64,000 nt of DNA from Chara braunii (taxonomy: Eukaryota; Streptophyta; Charophyceae; Charales; Characeae), in assembly GCA_003427395.1 (NCBI GenBank), contig BFEA01000203.1, forward strand, positions 2,009,955 through 2,073,954. The letters run 5' to 3'. Below, in pieces: positions 32,210-44,589 of this stretch. Numbering within the stretch: the first letter of the stretch is position 1; the number at the start of each line of letters is the position of its first letter. Under the pieces are notes generated by a model. The model was not told where the DNA came from and ran no database searches. It saw nothing but the letters and a program-made list of their open reading frames with translations. The translations under genes were made by a program, and so were the position numbers.

Positions 32210-35200
32210 GTCTGGCAAGCTATAAGATGGCACAGGGGCCAACCGGAGAGAGCTTTCTATCTTTAGAGGTGCATAGCGGTTAGCGCAGGTGACGCGTTGG
32301 GACTGTGCCGAGTTGGGAAGTGACGAAGAGAGAGGATAGCAGACGTTAGTACTGAACCGGGGCCGGCGGGAGCAGCAGAGGAGGTAGTTACGCTAAGGTA
32401 TCCGACGGGCCGACAGTGCAGGGAAGCAGGAAGGGCCAAGATAGGGAACTGCGTCGGGTGTAGACTGAGTTGGTGTGGATGGAGGGGCGATGAGAGCTAA
32501 GCCCGGAGCTACGGGGGTAGAGAGGAAGAAGAGAAGCTACGGGGGTAGAGAGGAAGAAGAGAGATGAAGAGGGATGAAGAGGGATGGAGAAAAAAAAAGG
32601 AAGGATAGGATAGGGGCAGATCCGAGGATCAGAGTGGAAGTAGCAAGCAGTAGGGAAAAGGGGCAATGAAAGGAATGATCCCGGACGCAAAGCTGCGCCG
32701 GGTACATTCGGAGGAGACAAAAATGGCGGGGTGACGAGATTGGGAGCAGTCGAGTGAGCATAGCTCGCTCGATCCTTATCGGATTCGACCGAGGGAAGAA
32801 GTGTTTTGGCGGGTTTTGCTCCGGGCGAGTTACATAGTGATTTCACAATGGAAGTACGAGCTTGGAGGCGCAGGATACGGGGCTGCGCACGTTGAGAGGG
32901 AGAATGAACTTACCCGGGTTATGGTAGACGATTCATCCGATTTTGCTCTTATCGGTGAAAGGTACTTCCCCTCACTGATGCGCGCGGCAACCCTCTGAGT
33001 CGTCATCTTGATTGGGTTGGCCGCTGTGGTAATCACTTCCACGGTCGTCGTCACAACTCTTACATTCCATCTACGGGCTGATGTACCTGGCTGCCTCTTA
33101 GAGGGAGATTCGTTCTCCATAGGCAGCTTGGGTAGGCACGAGAGGGAGAGAGAGAAGAGCGAGCTTACCTGTTTGACGAAATCCGTGAGATATGGCACCG
33201 AAGACGAGGAGGGGGCTGGCAGGTTGAGCGGGCCGTCGTCAGTGCTGCAGCTCGTTGTGGTTCGAGCTTCCCCTTGGTCTGGCTCCCCACGGCCTGAATG
33301 AACCTGGATGAGCAGACAAACGGGTGTATACATATACAAGGCGCTATGGTGGGGAGGATAGGCAGCAGAAGTCATGAAGAAGAAGAAAGCGTAGAAAGGG
33401 GAAGGGTGCTTACCTGTCTGGTGGAACCATCGGTGCCGGATGAACCGAAAGTCGAGCTATGGTGCCGAACTGCGTCCAGTCACCCATACTGATCTGAGTA
33501 GTACGACGGTCTGGCTGAAATACCGACCCGACTCATTGGAGGGAAAATGAGCACGAATAGAGAGATAGTGTGGATGGTGGAGAGGACAAGAAGACGAAGG
33601 ATGGGGAGAAGATTGACAATCGTGGGAAAGAAAGTTAAGAGGCGAAGGATATAATATGAGGAAGAGGGGTCAGATACACGGGCAAGTTAGTAAGAGCAAA
33701 TGTTAGCTGAGTAAGAGGGATGAGCATGATAATGAGAGACGCGCGTACCTGATCCTGGCGAGAGTCTGCGGGACTGGCATCAACAAAGATGCAGTAATCT
33801 TGGTTGCACTTCTCTATGTGGTGATCGTGGCCATTGAGGAATGCGCTTGGATACACTCTAGAAGAAGATTCGGTCTAATGTTACACACTGAAAATGAATG
33901 AGAGGCCGGACAGGGAGCAGGTACGTGGCTAGTGGAAGGTCTGGGTGGCCACCAGGAGTGGTTCGTTTGGGATGAAGGTTGTAGCCACAATCTGCTATGG
34001 CTGGCTTCTGCTGTGTTACGGCCTCTGCGTTCTAGTTGTCACTAGCCGCCATAGTTGCTGGATATTTTGTTATTGGTACCGTTGTTGTCGTTGTGCATAC
34101 TATTGCTCCATTGTTGAACCTTTCTGCAGCAGGCCGTGTACAGGCGAATCAAGGGAGAGGTACGAGTTAAAGGGCGAGTTGGTACGCTATTTTGTACAGG
34201 CTACTACAACAAAAACTGTGACTTCGGCCGCTTAGTCGGCTCCTCGCTTAGACTCGGTTGTTGCTGATCTTTTCGACTACTAAACATTACCGCTAAATGC
34301 CTGAATCACTACTAGGGATAATCACAGCGGAAGGTAGCTATTTGCTAGGGGCCAACCATACAACGGTGGTTCCAACTGTGCGGTTTCTGTTGTTGTGCGG
34401 CCTATTACTACTGATGTGCACAACGGCTGTGTCTTATAGTGTACGTTGAATTGGCATGGCTGCTATGTTCTGCTGCATCTTGTTGTTATGCGGCGTTGTG
34501 CTTTGCTAAGCATTGTTGTGTATTGCTGCAGGTCATTACGGTAGCGGAGCCTGTTGCAGAGCGTCGTTACCTTGCTTGGCTATAACGTATTGCTGTTTGT
34601 CAAATAGTGTTGAATCTCGCTTGCATTCCGAATAGAGTACGGGGGCTTGACCTATTCGAAAATAACTATTTAGGGTGCGTAACGGCAGTCTGATCAGACG
34701 GGAAGCACAATGTCTTGGAGAGGTAGATTCAAGCGGGGGTTCCACTATTACGACTGAGAGGGTTGTTGGGGGGTTGGTACTCTGCAATCTCTGTGGCGAT
34801 CTGACTACCTCGGCTGCGTTTTATTGGCCATCATTGCAGGGCCCTCAGGAGATTCAAGATTCCAAGGCCCTCCCATGCGAGTCTGAGAGCACCCTTCTTG
34901 TATCTGAGAGACTTAATGATATCTACGTCTGTCCTTCTTACTCTAAGTCTAGTATGAGGTTACGAGAGGAAGGCGGCAGGCGGGATTGAAACCCGTAGGA
35001 CTGCAGCAAGACCTTGTGGGAGGTCCACCCACCGATTGAGGGAGCTCTTCCGGAACCCATGCGGGGTTCTGGAGGCAGGGAACTTCAGGTATAACTCTCG
35101 TTTAACGCGTGTGATCGCTTCCCCCTAACTATTATCCTTGGGTTATCTGAATAATACTATGACGGGATATTACTTTTTGTTTTGCTATGTATGTCAGGAC

Positions 35201-35309
35201 ATGTGTTGTGAAAGACTAAATGAACAAGTATATATGATAGCTCATATAATCCTTGAGTGAATTTACACAAAATGAACTGGGGGAAGGTGGGATAAAGGTG
35301 TTTTGCATG

Positions 35310-36690
35310 CGTTTGACTAGGTGAATTCAAGGCTGAGCTCCTCTAAGTTCATATGGGCTCAGTGTTGTGTTTTATTTATGTTTGTTGGGATAATTGTATG
35401 ATCTTTGAGAGTTCGGCCTATCCTAAGTTGGACGCACCAGTCACTGTTTCTTTTTTGGGGTTTCTGAACAGGAGGACGGACACCCTAAGTTAGGAGGACT
35501 CAGAATCATGATGTTTCTTTTGGGTTGCTGAAAACAGAGCACGGAATATTCTAAGTTGCGTAAACCGAGTTCTGTGTGTGTTTCTTTCGAGGGGGACAAA
35601 GGCATAAGACTGAGCGTACCCTTAAGTTAGGGTAGCTCAGTCATAAACCATGAATTAAATGGTCAACCAGAGTATAAAATTTTGATAAATATTATACGAA
35701 TCTATATCAACTGACAAAATGGGCACCCTAAGTTGGGAAAGTCAGTCAGTAAGTCAGGTAGAACAAAAAGAGAAGAGAGACAAGTGAAGAATATAATGAA
35801 GGTAGCCCGGGCAGGCTGAGCGTACTCTTAAGTTAGGGCGGTTCAGTCTTATGCTGGTGATAATACAAAGGTGCAGAGAGTTAGTATAAATCTTCTTTAT
35901 TTTTTCTTTTAAACACAAGGCAGGGTTGGATGTCTCCCTAAGTTGGGTAGGTCTGATCATCTACCTAACAAGAGAGAAAAAATATAAAGTTTGTGCAAAT
36001 ATACCAATGATTGTTCTCTTATATTGTCGTTGCAGAGACTAAGCGTACCCTTAAGTTAGGACGGCTTAGCCATACGTCGTTTGTGATTGTTCATGCAGAT
36101 CAGACGTACCCTTAAGTTAGGGCCGCTTGATCATATTGTTTTATGTACCTAAAACCGTTTACGCTAACTAGGTATACCTCTAAGTTGGGACGGCCTAGCG
36201 ATATGCCCTTGTCGTTGATGTTATGTAGGTTGGACGTACCCTTAAGTTAGGGCGGTCTGACCATTTGTCGTTCGTGTTTGTTTAGNCGGCCTAGCGATAT
36301 GCCCTTGTCGTTGATGTTATGTAGGTTGGACGTACCCTTAAGTTAGGGCGGTCTGACCATTTGTCGTTCGTGTTTGTTTAGGCAGATTAGGCATGGCCCT
36401 AAGTTAGGGCAGTCTAATCCTATGCCATATGTAACTTCTTTAAAGCTAACTAGGCATACCCTTAAGTTAGGGCAGTCTAGTTTTATGCTTTATGTCGTCA
36501 GTTAAGGAGAAGCCAGACGTACCCTTACGTTAGGGCGGTTTGGTCATATGTTTTATGACGAGAGTCGATGTGGTGTTGGACACCCTTAAGTCAGGGCAGT
36601 CTAGTTGTGCGTACTTTACTTGTTTACTTAGGCAGGTTGGACATACCCTTAAGTTAGGGCGTTGTCTGATCCTATGCCATAGACAAGGGG
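35310..36690 (+). repeat. Array of about 20 covarying stem-loops (3' LTR)
   Basis: This is the counterpart of 24430-25750. Several stems differ from the 5' LTR but still pair, for example CTAAGC/GCTTAG (about 36037-36075), GATCA/TGATC, ACTAG/CTAGT and CCAGAC/GTTTGG, the last held by G-T pairs. One unit present here as a clean hairpin at 36040 is partly merged with its neighbour in the 5' LTR at 25150-25205. Confidence 0.85.
36191..36381 (+). other. Assembly join: single N between exact 95-nt duplicates
   Basis: Bases 36191-36285 and 36287-36381 are identical around the N at 36286. As at 25331, an assembler failed to merge contigs that overlap by 95 nt within the hairpin array. Confidence 0.9.
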
Positions 36691-38750
36691 GTTTACTAAG
36701 GGAAAAAGAACTGAGTAATCTAACGAACTACTTGGGTCAAACTTATGTGGGATTGTGATAGATGTTTGTTTGTGCATGCTTGTGGACTCTCACTCTAGGT
36801 CATATTTTCGATAGGTTAGCTGCTTAGAAGCTCGCCAAGTGCTGGAGCCATAGGTAGATGAGATGGATGATAGGAGGGAGAGTTTGGGATAAAGATAACA
36901 CTGACCTTGCGTAAAGATAGAATTGATGATAGCTCACGATGCCATATTCTGGAAGGGATCGTGTAAACTATCTCCAGTTCTAAGTACCAAGCAAGTGTCA
37001 AAAGTTACTACCAAGTATAACTTTGCTTTGTCTTTTTGTTTTCAACTTTGTATAAATTTTGGCAGCCTCCTGTTCCTACGGGAAGCGCTGCCGAAATTTC
37101 TACAAATCTGAAAGAGTTGGTTATTTTTGGACTAGTAGAAATTTGAAAAGGCAATTTTCCTACGGGAAGCGCTGCCGAAATTTTGTAGAATTTGGAGAGT
37201 TAGATTATTTCCAGTTATGAGAAATTTGGCAATTCATCATGTTTAGGGGACATGCTACTGGAATTTCTTACATTCTTAGATAAATATCAGTGGTGAGTTA
37301 GGAAGGTAGGATTATTTCTTGATCACTCAAGCATGGCTTGGGTACTGGCTTGTGCTGCATTGCAGGTCACCTTTATTTAGATTGATTCAAGGCTTGACTA
37401 TCTTCAAGCTGATCCTACGAGGATCATTTTCTGTTATCCTTAGATAACAGGTCGTTTCCGGCTCAACTCTAATCCACTCTTGTTACTCAACCTAAAGGTT
37501 ATAGCCCTGTGGTTTGATTTGTTTTGTTGTGTTTTTACGTGGACTTTAATTGAAGGGCCATTTAATAAAGATGATGAGTATTTTATTTTGAGAGTTGGGC
37601 AAAAAGTAAGGTTTGTATGGTTAAAGCGAGGGGTGTGAGCGCAGAGAATGGTTGAAGTTGACCTCGTGTAGTGTGTGCTCTGTTGATGTGAATCTTTGAT
37701 GTGATTGCAGGTATGTTTTGTGAGTTGAATCCCGACTTGATTTTGTCAATGATTATATATATACTTTTGAAGGAAGTCGCGCTGTGATTGTGAGAGTGAT
37801 CGTCTCATATCTCATAACTTTTATATCACATTTTCTGATGTCCGCACGACCCACTGAGGTTGCGCACAGTGATTAAATAAGTTATGCATCGAGAGAAAAG
37901 AGATATCCCTTTTTAGCTCTTGCTTTTTAAAATTAGCATGGTTGGACGTTGTAGTCCGTGGCAGCCGTCAAAGTCAAACCCCTTGATCTCTGGCTGCCAC
38001 GACAGCTTGGAGCTGTCTACTCAACCCCTCTGCACAGGGTGCAGAAGAGGGTGTGATCTTCAACCGCGCATGGCGGTTGTCCAACGTCGAGAGATTAACC
38101 TTCAAGGCGCGTGTCAGCCGACATTGAGTGTCGAACGCGACCCTCGAGATTAACGAGGATCGCATGCGTATGGGTTAGCCCTACGTTCGTGCGATTTTAT
38201 ACTAAGCCTCGCGCATGACGCCTATCCGATTTTTGCATCAGAAAGTTATGGGTCGTATACCAAAGGGATAAGGAGTGTTGTTGTGTTGTTGTGTTATTTG
38301 TTTTGTGGCCTTCCATGTGTGTGAGTGTTATGGCGTAACGCGTGGTGTGTATGATGCGTCCTAGTCGACCGACGTTGAGTCGCGCTTGGGACCTCAGCCC
38401 CCCAGTGCGTCGATTCGCGTACGGGTTCGATTTTAGGCGTTGACCGTGCGTACCGCTTATGCTACAGCGAACGAGAAACGCCCTCGGCTGGGCCACCTCT
38501 GCAATTGCATACGAAAAGCGTTCGCATGTGGTTCAGTAGCTCGGCGGGGATACGCCCACCTAAGGGATGGTGACAACTCCCGCAAGTGAAGGTAAGCGGA
38601 GCCTCGCGAGACCCTGTCCTGTCGTAGGGGCTCGCGAGAGGTACGGCTGGCGCACTCGGCCGGAGCGGCAAACGCTCGCCGCGACAAGTCCTGCCAAACC
38701 CTGCGTGGCACGGCTGGGAGGATCCCCGTGCGGGACCAATGCGCTCGACA

Positions 38751-38754
38751 CCGG
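38751..38754. repeat. Target-site duplication CCGG (right)
   Basis: Exact repeat of 20034-20037, directly after the 3' LTR end. Confidence 0.75.
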
Positions 38755-39642
38755 TCCTCCCTCTTCGACTCAACCGTGCTCAGTGCAATGGGGCTGCCTA
38801 TGCCCCAGTTGTCAATGACTCATCTCCCTCTCTTTTATAGGATCACTGCCTACGCGATCCCCGTGCTCTAAAAGGGGGATTCTAATAGCTTCTAAAACTC
38901 TGCATCTTTAATAATTTCAATTTTCAGAATTTAATAGAATAAATTAAAACGACACAAAGAAAAAAGGAGGAAAAATTAGTGGCGTGACACCAACGGTCAT
39001 AACGCCAGCTTCCGCTGTCAACCACTAAACATTTCACCTCAGATGTGAAAGTGACCTGCAGACTAGATATGGTGATCCCACAACGGGATACCGACGGACG
39101 CCCTTCTCTCTTCAAAACGCGCCTCCGACCTACTTCTATTGGGTACTTGTGTCCGATGGCAAGGAGGGGGCTTATGACCTTTCAAGGGGGGTGATAAGCC
39201 TCCTACCAAAGCGGCCACAAGTTGCCCCTCTTTTGGGGTCCCACCGCGCGACGTTCAGCTGAACAGATCAGCCACAACGAGATATGCGAAGGATCAGGTC
39301 GAACTAGGCCGCCGCGCCACAATCTGGGTTCAAAACTGAACCGTTAGCCCCTAGCAAAATGACAGAAAGACAAAAGAAGAAGGTGAGTCTGACGAATCAG
39401 CTAATAAGAAGAGCAATAGTAATAATAATAATAATAATAGTATAATAATAAAATCAGGTAAAGTAAGGGGATTATAACACCGCAGTGACCTGAAACCACT
39501 TAATTTTCCCGAACTAAGGCGGAGGTTCAGATCCGCGCACAAATCTGACACTTGATTTTCTTTTCACTTTTTATTTATTTTCTTCCTTTCCTTTACCTTA
39601 CTTAACCCCCTTCTGCTTGACAGTGGCAACAACCACATTCAT

Positions 39643-40038
39643 CTAACCCATAACCTGGCAAGGAGGCACTCGACGCGTAGTAGAAAGGACCGCACCGGTC
39701 CCTCTACCTTCGCGTCCCTGGGTGAGCCCGACGACTACCACGGCCACAGGTCGGTAGTGCTCTGCTGCACAGTAGCGCACCGAGCCTGCGTGGACCAATG
39801 AAAAGCCCAGTGACGCACCCCCAAACTTTTGCAAAGCTGAACGCCAACTGGACTGGTCGGTAGCAGTGTACAACCCGGGTATACTAAGTGAACCGCGGAG
39901 GCTCGGGAACAGCCCGACAGCCACGGGCATCTGAACAAGGAGCTGGTACGGAACATCGAGCCCTCCAACATGATACCAAACCCCCGCCCAACGTCCCCGC
40001 TGGGCCAAGCGAGTGGTGCAGTCGGTATAAAGTAGCAT
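39643..40038 (-). CDS. Hypothetical 131-codon ORF
   Basis: The frame opens at 40038 and ends at 39643. Its composition is protein-like, with a hydrophobic early half (LDVPYQLLVQMPVAVGLFPS) and a glycine/valine-rich second half (AAEHYRPVAVVVVGLTQGRE). There is no signal sequence, known motif or repeat. The GC content is higher than the surroundings, which lengthens open frames by chance on both strands (a 118-codon frame overlaps it). I do not recognise it. Confidence 0.25.
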   Translation of the reverse strand: MLLYTDCTTRLAQRGRWAGVWYHVGGLDVPYQLLVQMPVAVGLFPSLRGSLSIPGLYTATDQSSWRSALQKFGGASLGFSLVHAGSVRYCAAEHYRPVAVVVVGLTQGREGRGTGAVLSTTRRVPPCQVMG

Positions 40039-41091
40039 GAACTAGCGGTACACTCGCTCATTCTTATTACAACTTGGGGTGATGTTCGCACTGCAATTTT
40101 GCACTAACCAACCTCTCACGTTACCACAACGCTTACGCTCTTCTCTTCACAACACGCGGCAACCTTTCACGATTTGCGCATTCATTTTCTTCTCTTTTCT
40201 TTTGCAGTGCGCCATTTTCGTTTTCTTATTTATACTGCCATAGCACATTCCTTTTCATTCTCACAGTATTTTTCTAGTCTCAATCTTTAGTGCTACACCC
40301 TTTTCTTTTTTTATTTTCTTTCTAGTTGCCATCTCGTCTTCCGCCATGCCTGAGGCACGTCGCAGATAGGGAAGAGGGAGAGGTGGAAGACGGGGTAAGG
40401 CCCATGAAGAGCCGTCGGGGGTATAGTTAAGAGGAGGGGGAAGAGGAAGAAGTGTGGGGTTATGACACTCATACAAGGTCATATCCGCGCCAGCCTTTTA
40501 CCGGCTGGTACGAAAGAACTCCATCCCCAACGAGGATAAAATATTACAAGAAGAAGTATGAGGCATGCTACGGTGCCCCTAGTACTTCCTCCCCGCCATA
40601 TTCCCCCAGAATGCCTACCACCCCATTAGCAAGCAAGGCATTAATGCCTATACCTTCACCCCCTACTCTGTGTGTGGCTTCCTCCTTACCTCAGTCCAAT
40701 AACTGCACCCTCTGCTGCATTGTTTTTCTTCGTTATGGTTCAGATCGAGTTCATGATTACCCTTTACCTCTTGTATAAGCACGGAGTCTTCTCTTTGAAT
40801 TTTTGAGTTTTACCTTCTATTAACTTCTCAGTCCATTCCATACCCCATAGCGTCTCTGGCTTGAGAGTTTGAATACCTTATAATCGGGGATGCAGGTTCC
40901 TTGTGAACCAGGCCGCTTGTCAGCCACCGAATAAATTTAAAAAGGATTTCTCATCTGCTGCAGGCATGACTTGCCGCCGAACTCTTTCAGTGAAAAAATT
41001 ACTCTGTTCCTTGTCTTGACAGTGATGCTAAGGATGTTGTCCGTGTGATATTAACATCGAGGGCACTCATTCTGTTTGCCATGCTGGGGAT

Positions 41092-41265
41092 AGGATATAC
41101 CAAACCCTTTTCCTGTTCTCTGACCTGAGTGAGACGTCTTCTCAACTTCTCAAACAACTCAGGAGATACCAGACCCCGTTCTTTTTCTCTAGTCTAAGCA
41201 AGGTGCACTCTCACTTCTCAGACAAATAAAGGGGGGATACCAAACCCCTTTTTTTTGTTCTGGCC
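41092..41265 (+). repeat. Tandem repeat, about 70-bp units, 2-3 copies
   Basis: Units beginning near 41093, 41162 and 41233 share GGAKATACCARACCCC, a T-rich stretch ending CTCT, a CTGAGTGAG-like stretch and TCTCACTTCTCARACAA. The third is partial. Confidence 0.75.
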
Positions 41266-41763
41266 TTGGAGCTCTTGAAGTGTCTGCATGATCCTGCGAA
41301 AACAGCGAGTCTCACAATGTCAACATACAAACTTTCTGACAAGCAGTCATCAATCAGTAATTAAATAAAAATAAATAAATATAGAAACCCATAATAAAAT
41401 AATAAATAAGCATAAACAGTTCTTCACACCCAAGAGTTACTGATTGCCTTGGTTTGGACCCACCATTGGCCCGGAATGACAGACCTCCCTTCAACCTGAC
41501 ATACCTTATTCGATTTGCCTCAGGCCCTGACCAATCAGACCATTTGTGTTAACGACCCCTTTAACCTGCCTCCAGGTCAGGACCACCATATCCACTACTT
41601 TAGTATGGTGACCCTTTGACACTCTCGCCAGGATACCCAGACTAGAGCGGGTCTGGTCACCCGATGACAGTAGACCTCCCGGCAGTCAAACTGTCCCTTA
41701 CCCGAATTTGACCACTGCGGTCGGGGACCGGCTCACCCACTAGTTTTCGGCCTAGGGCGCTGG

Positions 41764-41922
41764 TTGTCGTAGGGGCTCGTGAGAGGTATGGCTGGCACAC
41801 TCGGCCGGAGTGGCTTGCGGAAGCTCCATCTGTATTCGTGACGAGGATCAGACTAACTCCTGCGTGACGCGGTCGGGAGAGTCCCGCCCCGCTTGTGCGG
41901 TGCCGGACCGTTGCGCGTGACA
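41764..41922 (+). repeat. 3'-terminal fragment of an LTR of the same family
   Basis: These 159 bases align closely with the end of solo LTR copy 1 (about 10530-10687): GTAGGGGCTCG, GGTATGGCTGG, GCACTCGG, CTCCTGCGTGACGC and TGCGGTGCCGGACCG are shared in order. It ends GCGCGTGACA. The rest of this LTR is missing upstream, so the element is 5'-truncated. Confidence 0.8.
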
Positions 41923-41924
41923 GG

Positions 41925-41942
41925 TGACGCCGTTGTCGGGGA
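41925..41942 (+). promoter_or_regulatory. Primer-binding site, tRNA-Asp type (decayed)
   Basis: TGACGCCGTTGTCGGGGA differs from the tRNA-Asp primer site at two positions, both transitions, and lies 2 bases after the LTR end exactly as at 27889. Confidence 0.8.
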
Positions 41943-42314
41943 TAACGAAAGTTTACCGTTGTCTCTCGTGGAATGACATCCGCGTATGGGATTAAGAAGA
42001 AAACATGAGTATACGGAAAGGTGGACTACGTGATGCCTTGTTTGACTATCTACTTTGGACGGATGTTATTGATATAATAAGTTACCTTTGACATGATTGG
42101 CTGTCTGATTTAAGAGACCATGAGGGAAGTCCTATGGTGGGAATGGTCCTTACTAAGGTGGGTCTAAAAATAAAGAGGCTAGGGTAGCACCTGTTAGACT
42201 TGGACTGCGAATTACTTATGTAGAAACCTGATAGGCGTCATGGTAAGTCAGGATATTGAATGAAAGCCTTTTTTATCTTCTTAACAGGGAAATTTAAGTA
42301 AGGAATTCGACCAA

Positions 42315-44549
42315 GATGTCAGGAGGCATAGCTGATGGTGCCGAGAAGGTCATGACAATTGATGACTTGGTCGAGGCCCTGGACAGGTGAGAGAGGTTGT
42401 AAAGCAACGTTCCTAGGCACTGGTGGGGCTATCAAACGTGATGAAGTTCCGACACATTTTGAAGTACGTACTCCATGGGCACAACCAGGAGGTGGATAAG
42501 GTGATCAATGCAGCTAACGGCAACTGGGCGAGGTTCAAAGATGGAATGCAGAGGAAGTATAGGTTGGGTGATGGCCTGCTGACCACTGCGGATTTAGAGG
42601 CAATGAATAGGGATGACTTTACGAAAGTCGGGGCTTTTGTCCAGGAGTTTAAGAAAAAGGCAAGGAAGGTCCCCAAAATCTCGGAAAAAAAAAGAGGCAC
42701 AATGTGCTATCTTCCTGGGACTGCTCACCGCTTTGGAGGCCTCGGAGCTGACGAACCATGAGGGACGGAGTGCGAAGCTCACATGGGCCACCATCGACAA
42801 AGGGGTAGAGGAAGGGAGTTTGGACCAGGTGGAGCAGTATTAAATACGCCAGCAAAGGCAAAAAAGCAAGGAGCGAGACGCAACCGCTTCAAGGACCCAG
42901 GAGTAAAACGGATCGTTACAGACATACTCGCGGAGCTGGGCTATGGGAAAGACATCGTAGTACAAAAGAAAGTGGTAACGACGATCGAAGGAAAAGAGAA
43001 GGATCCAGTGATAGAGGAGGTCATTCAGGAAGAATGGGAAGAGGAGAAGCCGATGCCCCAACACCTTTTAAAGGCACAGCGCGAACAACGCAATTTAGCG
43101 TAGGGAGGGCAAGGCTCCAGAAAGGGGCAGGCGCCCCAAGCATTGGCAGTGGCCTCGCCGAGTACGTGGGCTCCGTCAAATAGCGGTGACCCTCGCAAGC
43201 GACGGTACCACCGTATGGGCAGTGGTCATGGCCTGTGTTTAACACCTTTGTGCCATGAGGAAGTCCGGCTTCGTCTGGACAGATGGTACCATACGCTGGG
43301 CCCCAAACAAGTATGCCACCTCCAAGCTATCTTGCAGCGTAGGCCCAACCCATGGCGCCACCTCCATCGTCCGTGCCAAGTTCACAAGGTAGCGTGGCAG
43401 GGGGAGGAAATCAAGGTCAGGGCAACTAGGGGAACGGAGGAAGAGGTGGCGGAAGAGGACGAGGCAGGAATGGTGGTGGCCGAGGTGGGCAATGCGACAA
43501 CCAAGGCTACCAAAGCCAAGAGAGTCGAGGGAATCAGGGAGGTCAAGGATATGGAAGACCTCGTTTTGACTGGAGGACCGTTATTTGCAAGCATTGCGAT
43601 AGGCAAGGTCATACAATACCGTTCTGCAGTACAAGACGAGAAGATGAAAGGCCGGACTGATCTATTCCAATATGGACGGTAATATATACGATCAGTACGG
43701 AGAGTATATTGACCGAAAGGTTCCAGGCGGAGTAAGGGCGGAGACTCAGAGAAGGATAGTTGCGCGACAAGGGTCATCCGCCACGTTCGGGTTGTGGCAG
43801 GAAAAGGATGACCCACAAATAAGGGTGNAAGAAGTGGAAAGTGATGAAGAGGTGACTCAGAGGCTACAGGCAGGAAGTATAAAGGAAGAGCCTATAGTCA
43901 TTCATTCCGATGGAGAGGGTGAGGATGAGAAGGTGGAGTCGGCATCAATCCTTTTGGGAAAGATGAAGGACTTGTGGGAGAAAATGGGCCGATACCAGCA
44001 GAAGCTGGTAGGTATATGCGAAGAAGTGAGGGAATGGAGGGCCAACATCCTTGAAGTCTTCCTCTACGAATCCGACCCAGAGTACCTGAACGGCAAATAT
44101 ACCTTGGTGTGGCCATCGTGGGGTCAGGACCTCGGTCTGGAACGACCTTCAGGCCCCCTACTGCGCAAGGGAGAATGGCGCAAGCAACACAAACTAGGGG
44201 CGAGAGCAAGGCAAGTGCCAGCCGAGAACCCCCTCGAAGGGAGTCGGAGCCAGAACGAAGGAAAGAGGTTGTGGAGGTAGAGGAGGACGATGACGAAGAT
44301 AAGCAAAATGAGAGGCTGCGCCGGGAGGAGGATCGAAGGGCGGAGCAAAGGGCCAAAAAGAGGGGAGCCCAGGAGGAAGCCGAACCGATTCTGCGCGATA
44401 CGACGCCGAAGAAAAAAAAGTATGCGGGCCGGTTGGAGGAAGGGTTCGATGTAGAAAAAGTAATTCATAGGTTGCTTGAAGGTCATAATGACCTTGTGAC
44501 CTTGAAGGAGATCCTGGTGTTTGCTCCTAAGCTCCGTAACGAGCTATAG
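42315..44549 (+). pseudogene. gag: Ty3-type Gag, frameshifted and interrupted
   Basis: Gag is the structural polyprotein that packages retroelement RNA. The ATG at 42315 starts MSGGIADGAEKVMTIDDLVE; a stop follows at about 42390. The frame then moves repeatedly: 42423-42690 (capsid-like, NWARFKDGMQRKYRLGDGLL), 42660-42843 (AQCAIFLGLLTALEASELT), 42850-43103 (GVKRIVTDILAELGYGKD) and on. At 43432-43585 an RGG-rich tract precedes a zinc knuckle. The frame 43672-44280 continues with an acidic, coiled-coil-like tail (ILLGKMKDLWEKMGRYQQKL) that carries one N at 43828, and another frame at 44109-44549 is highly charged. At least five frame changes make it a pseudogene. From memory it resembles Gag-like hypothetical proteins of Chara, which is not verified. 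Confidence 0.75.
43586..43627 (+). other. CCHC zinc knuckle of Gag nucleocapsid
   Basis: The 14 codons read CKHCDRQGHTIPFC, a perfect C-x2-C-x4-H-x4-C zinc knuckle, the RNA-binding motif of retroelement Gag. It directly follows an RGG-rich segment (GRGGGRGRGRNGGGRGG). Confidence 0.9.
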
Positions 44550-44589
44550 GGAAGGTTTTCTTGACGCTTGGTGTCAAATGTCCATATAA

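Larger units (their letters stand above)
20038..38750 (+). mobile_element. Full-length non-autonomous LTR retrotransposon with giant LTRs (18.7 kb)
   Basis: Two direct LTRs of 7849 and 7528 bp, both TGTCG to CGACA, surround a 3336-bp internal domain. A tRNA-Asp primer-binding site lies 2 bases after the 5' LTR, and 4-bp CCGG duplications flank the whole. No gag, protease, reverse transcriptase or integrase is visible internally, so it resembles the LARD class (large retrotransposon derivatives), but with LTRs well beyond the roughly 4.5 kb of the barley LARDs. Divergence between the LTRs (for example 14 of 126 residues differ in one matched frame, 20331-20708 versus 31516-31893) shows the insertion is not recent. 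A polypurine tract directly before the 3' LTR could not be seen; the nearest purine-rich run is at about 30949-30964, so the 3' part of the internal domain may be rearranged. Confidence 0.8.
31223..38750 (+). repeat. 3' LTR of the 18.7-kb element (copy 3)
   Basis: It starts TGTCGCCGCGAATACCC and ends CCAATGCGCTCGACA, with the same internal order as the 5' LTR. Compared with it, a stretch around 21610-21960 is missing here at 32830 and small insertions or deletions occur throughout. A small tandem duplication lies at about 32511-32560. The single N at 36286 lies between exact 95-nt duplicates. Confidence 0.8.
38755..41763. other. Unidentified region with short tandem repeats
   Basis: No known gene was recognised. 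It contains a (TAA)n tract at about 39417-39452, a pyrimidine-rich stretch at 40140-40330 and the repeat at 41092-41265. An ORF at 40452-40778 (108 codons, starts MWGYDTHTRSYPRQPFTGWY) is proline- and serine-rich and could be a Gag-like fragment, but this is only a guess. Confidence 0.4.
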
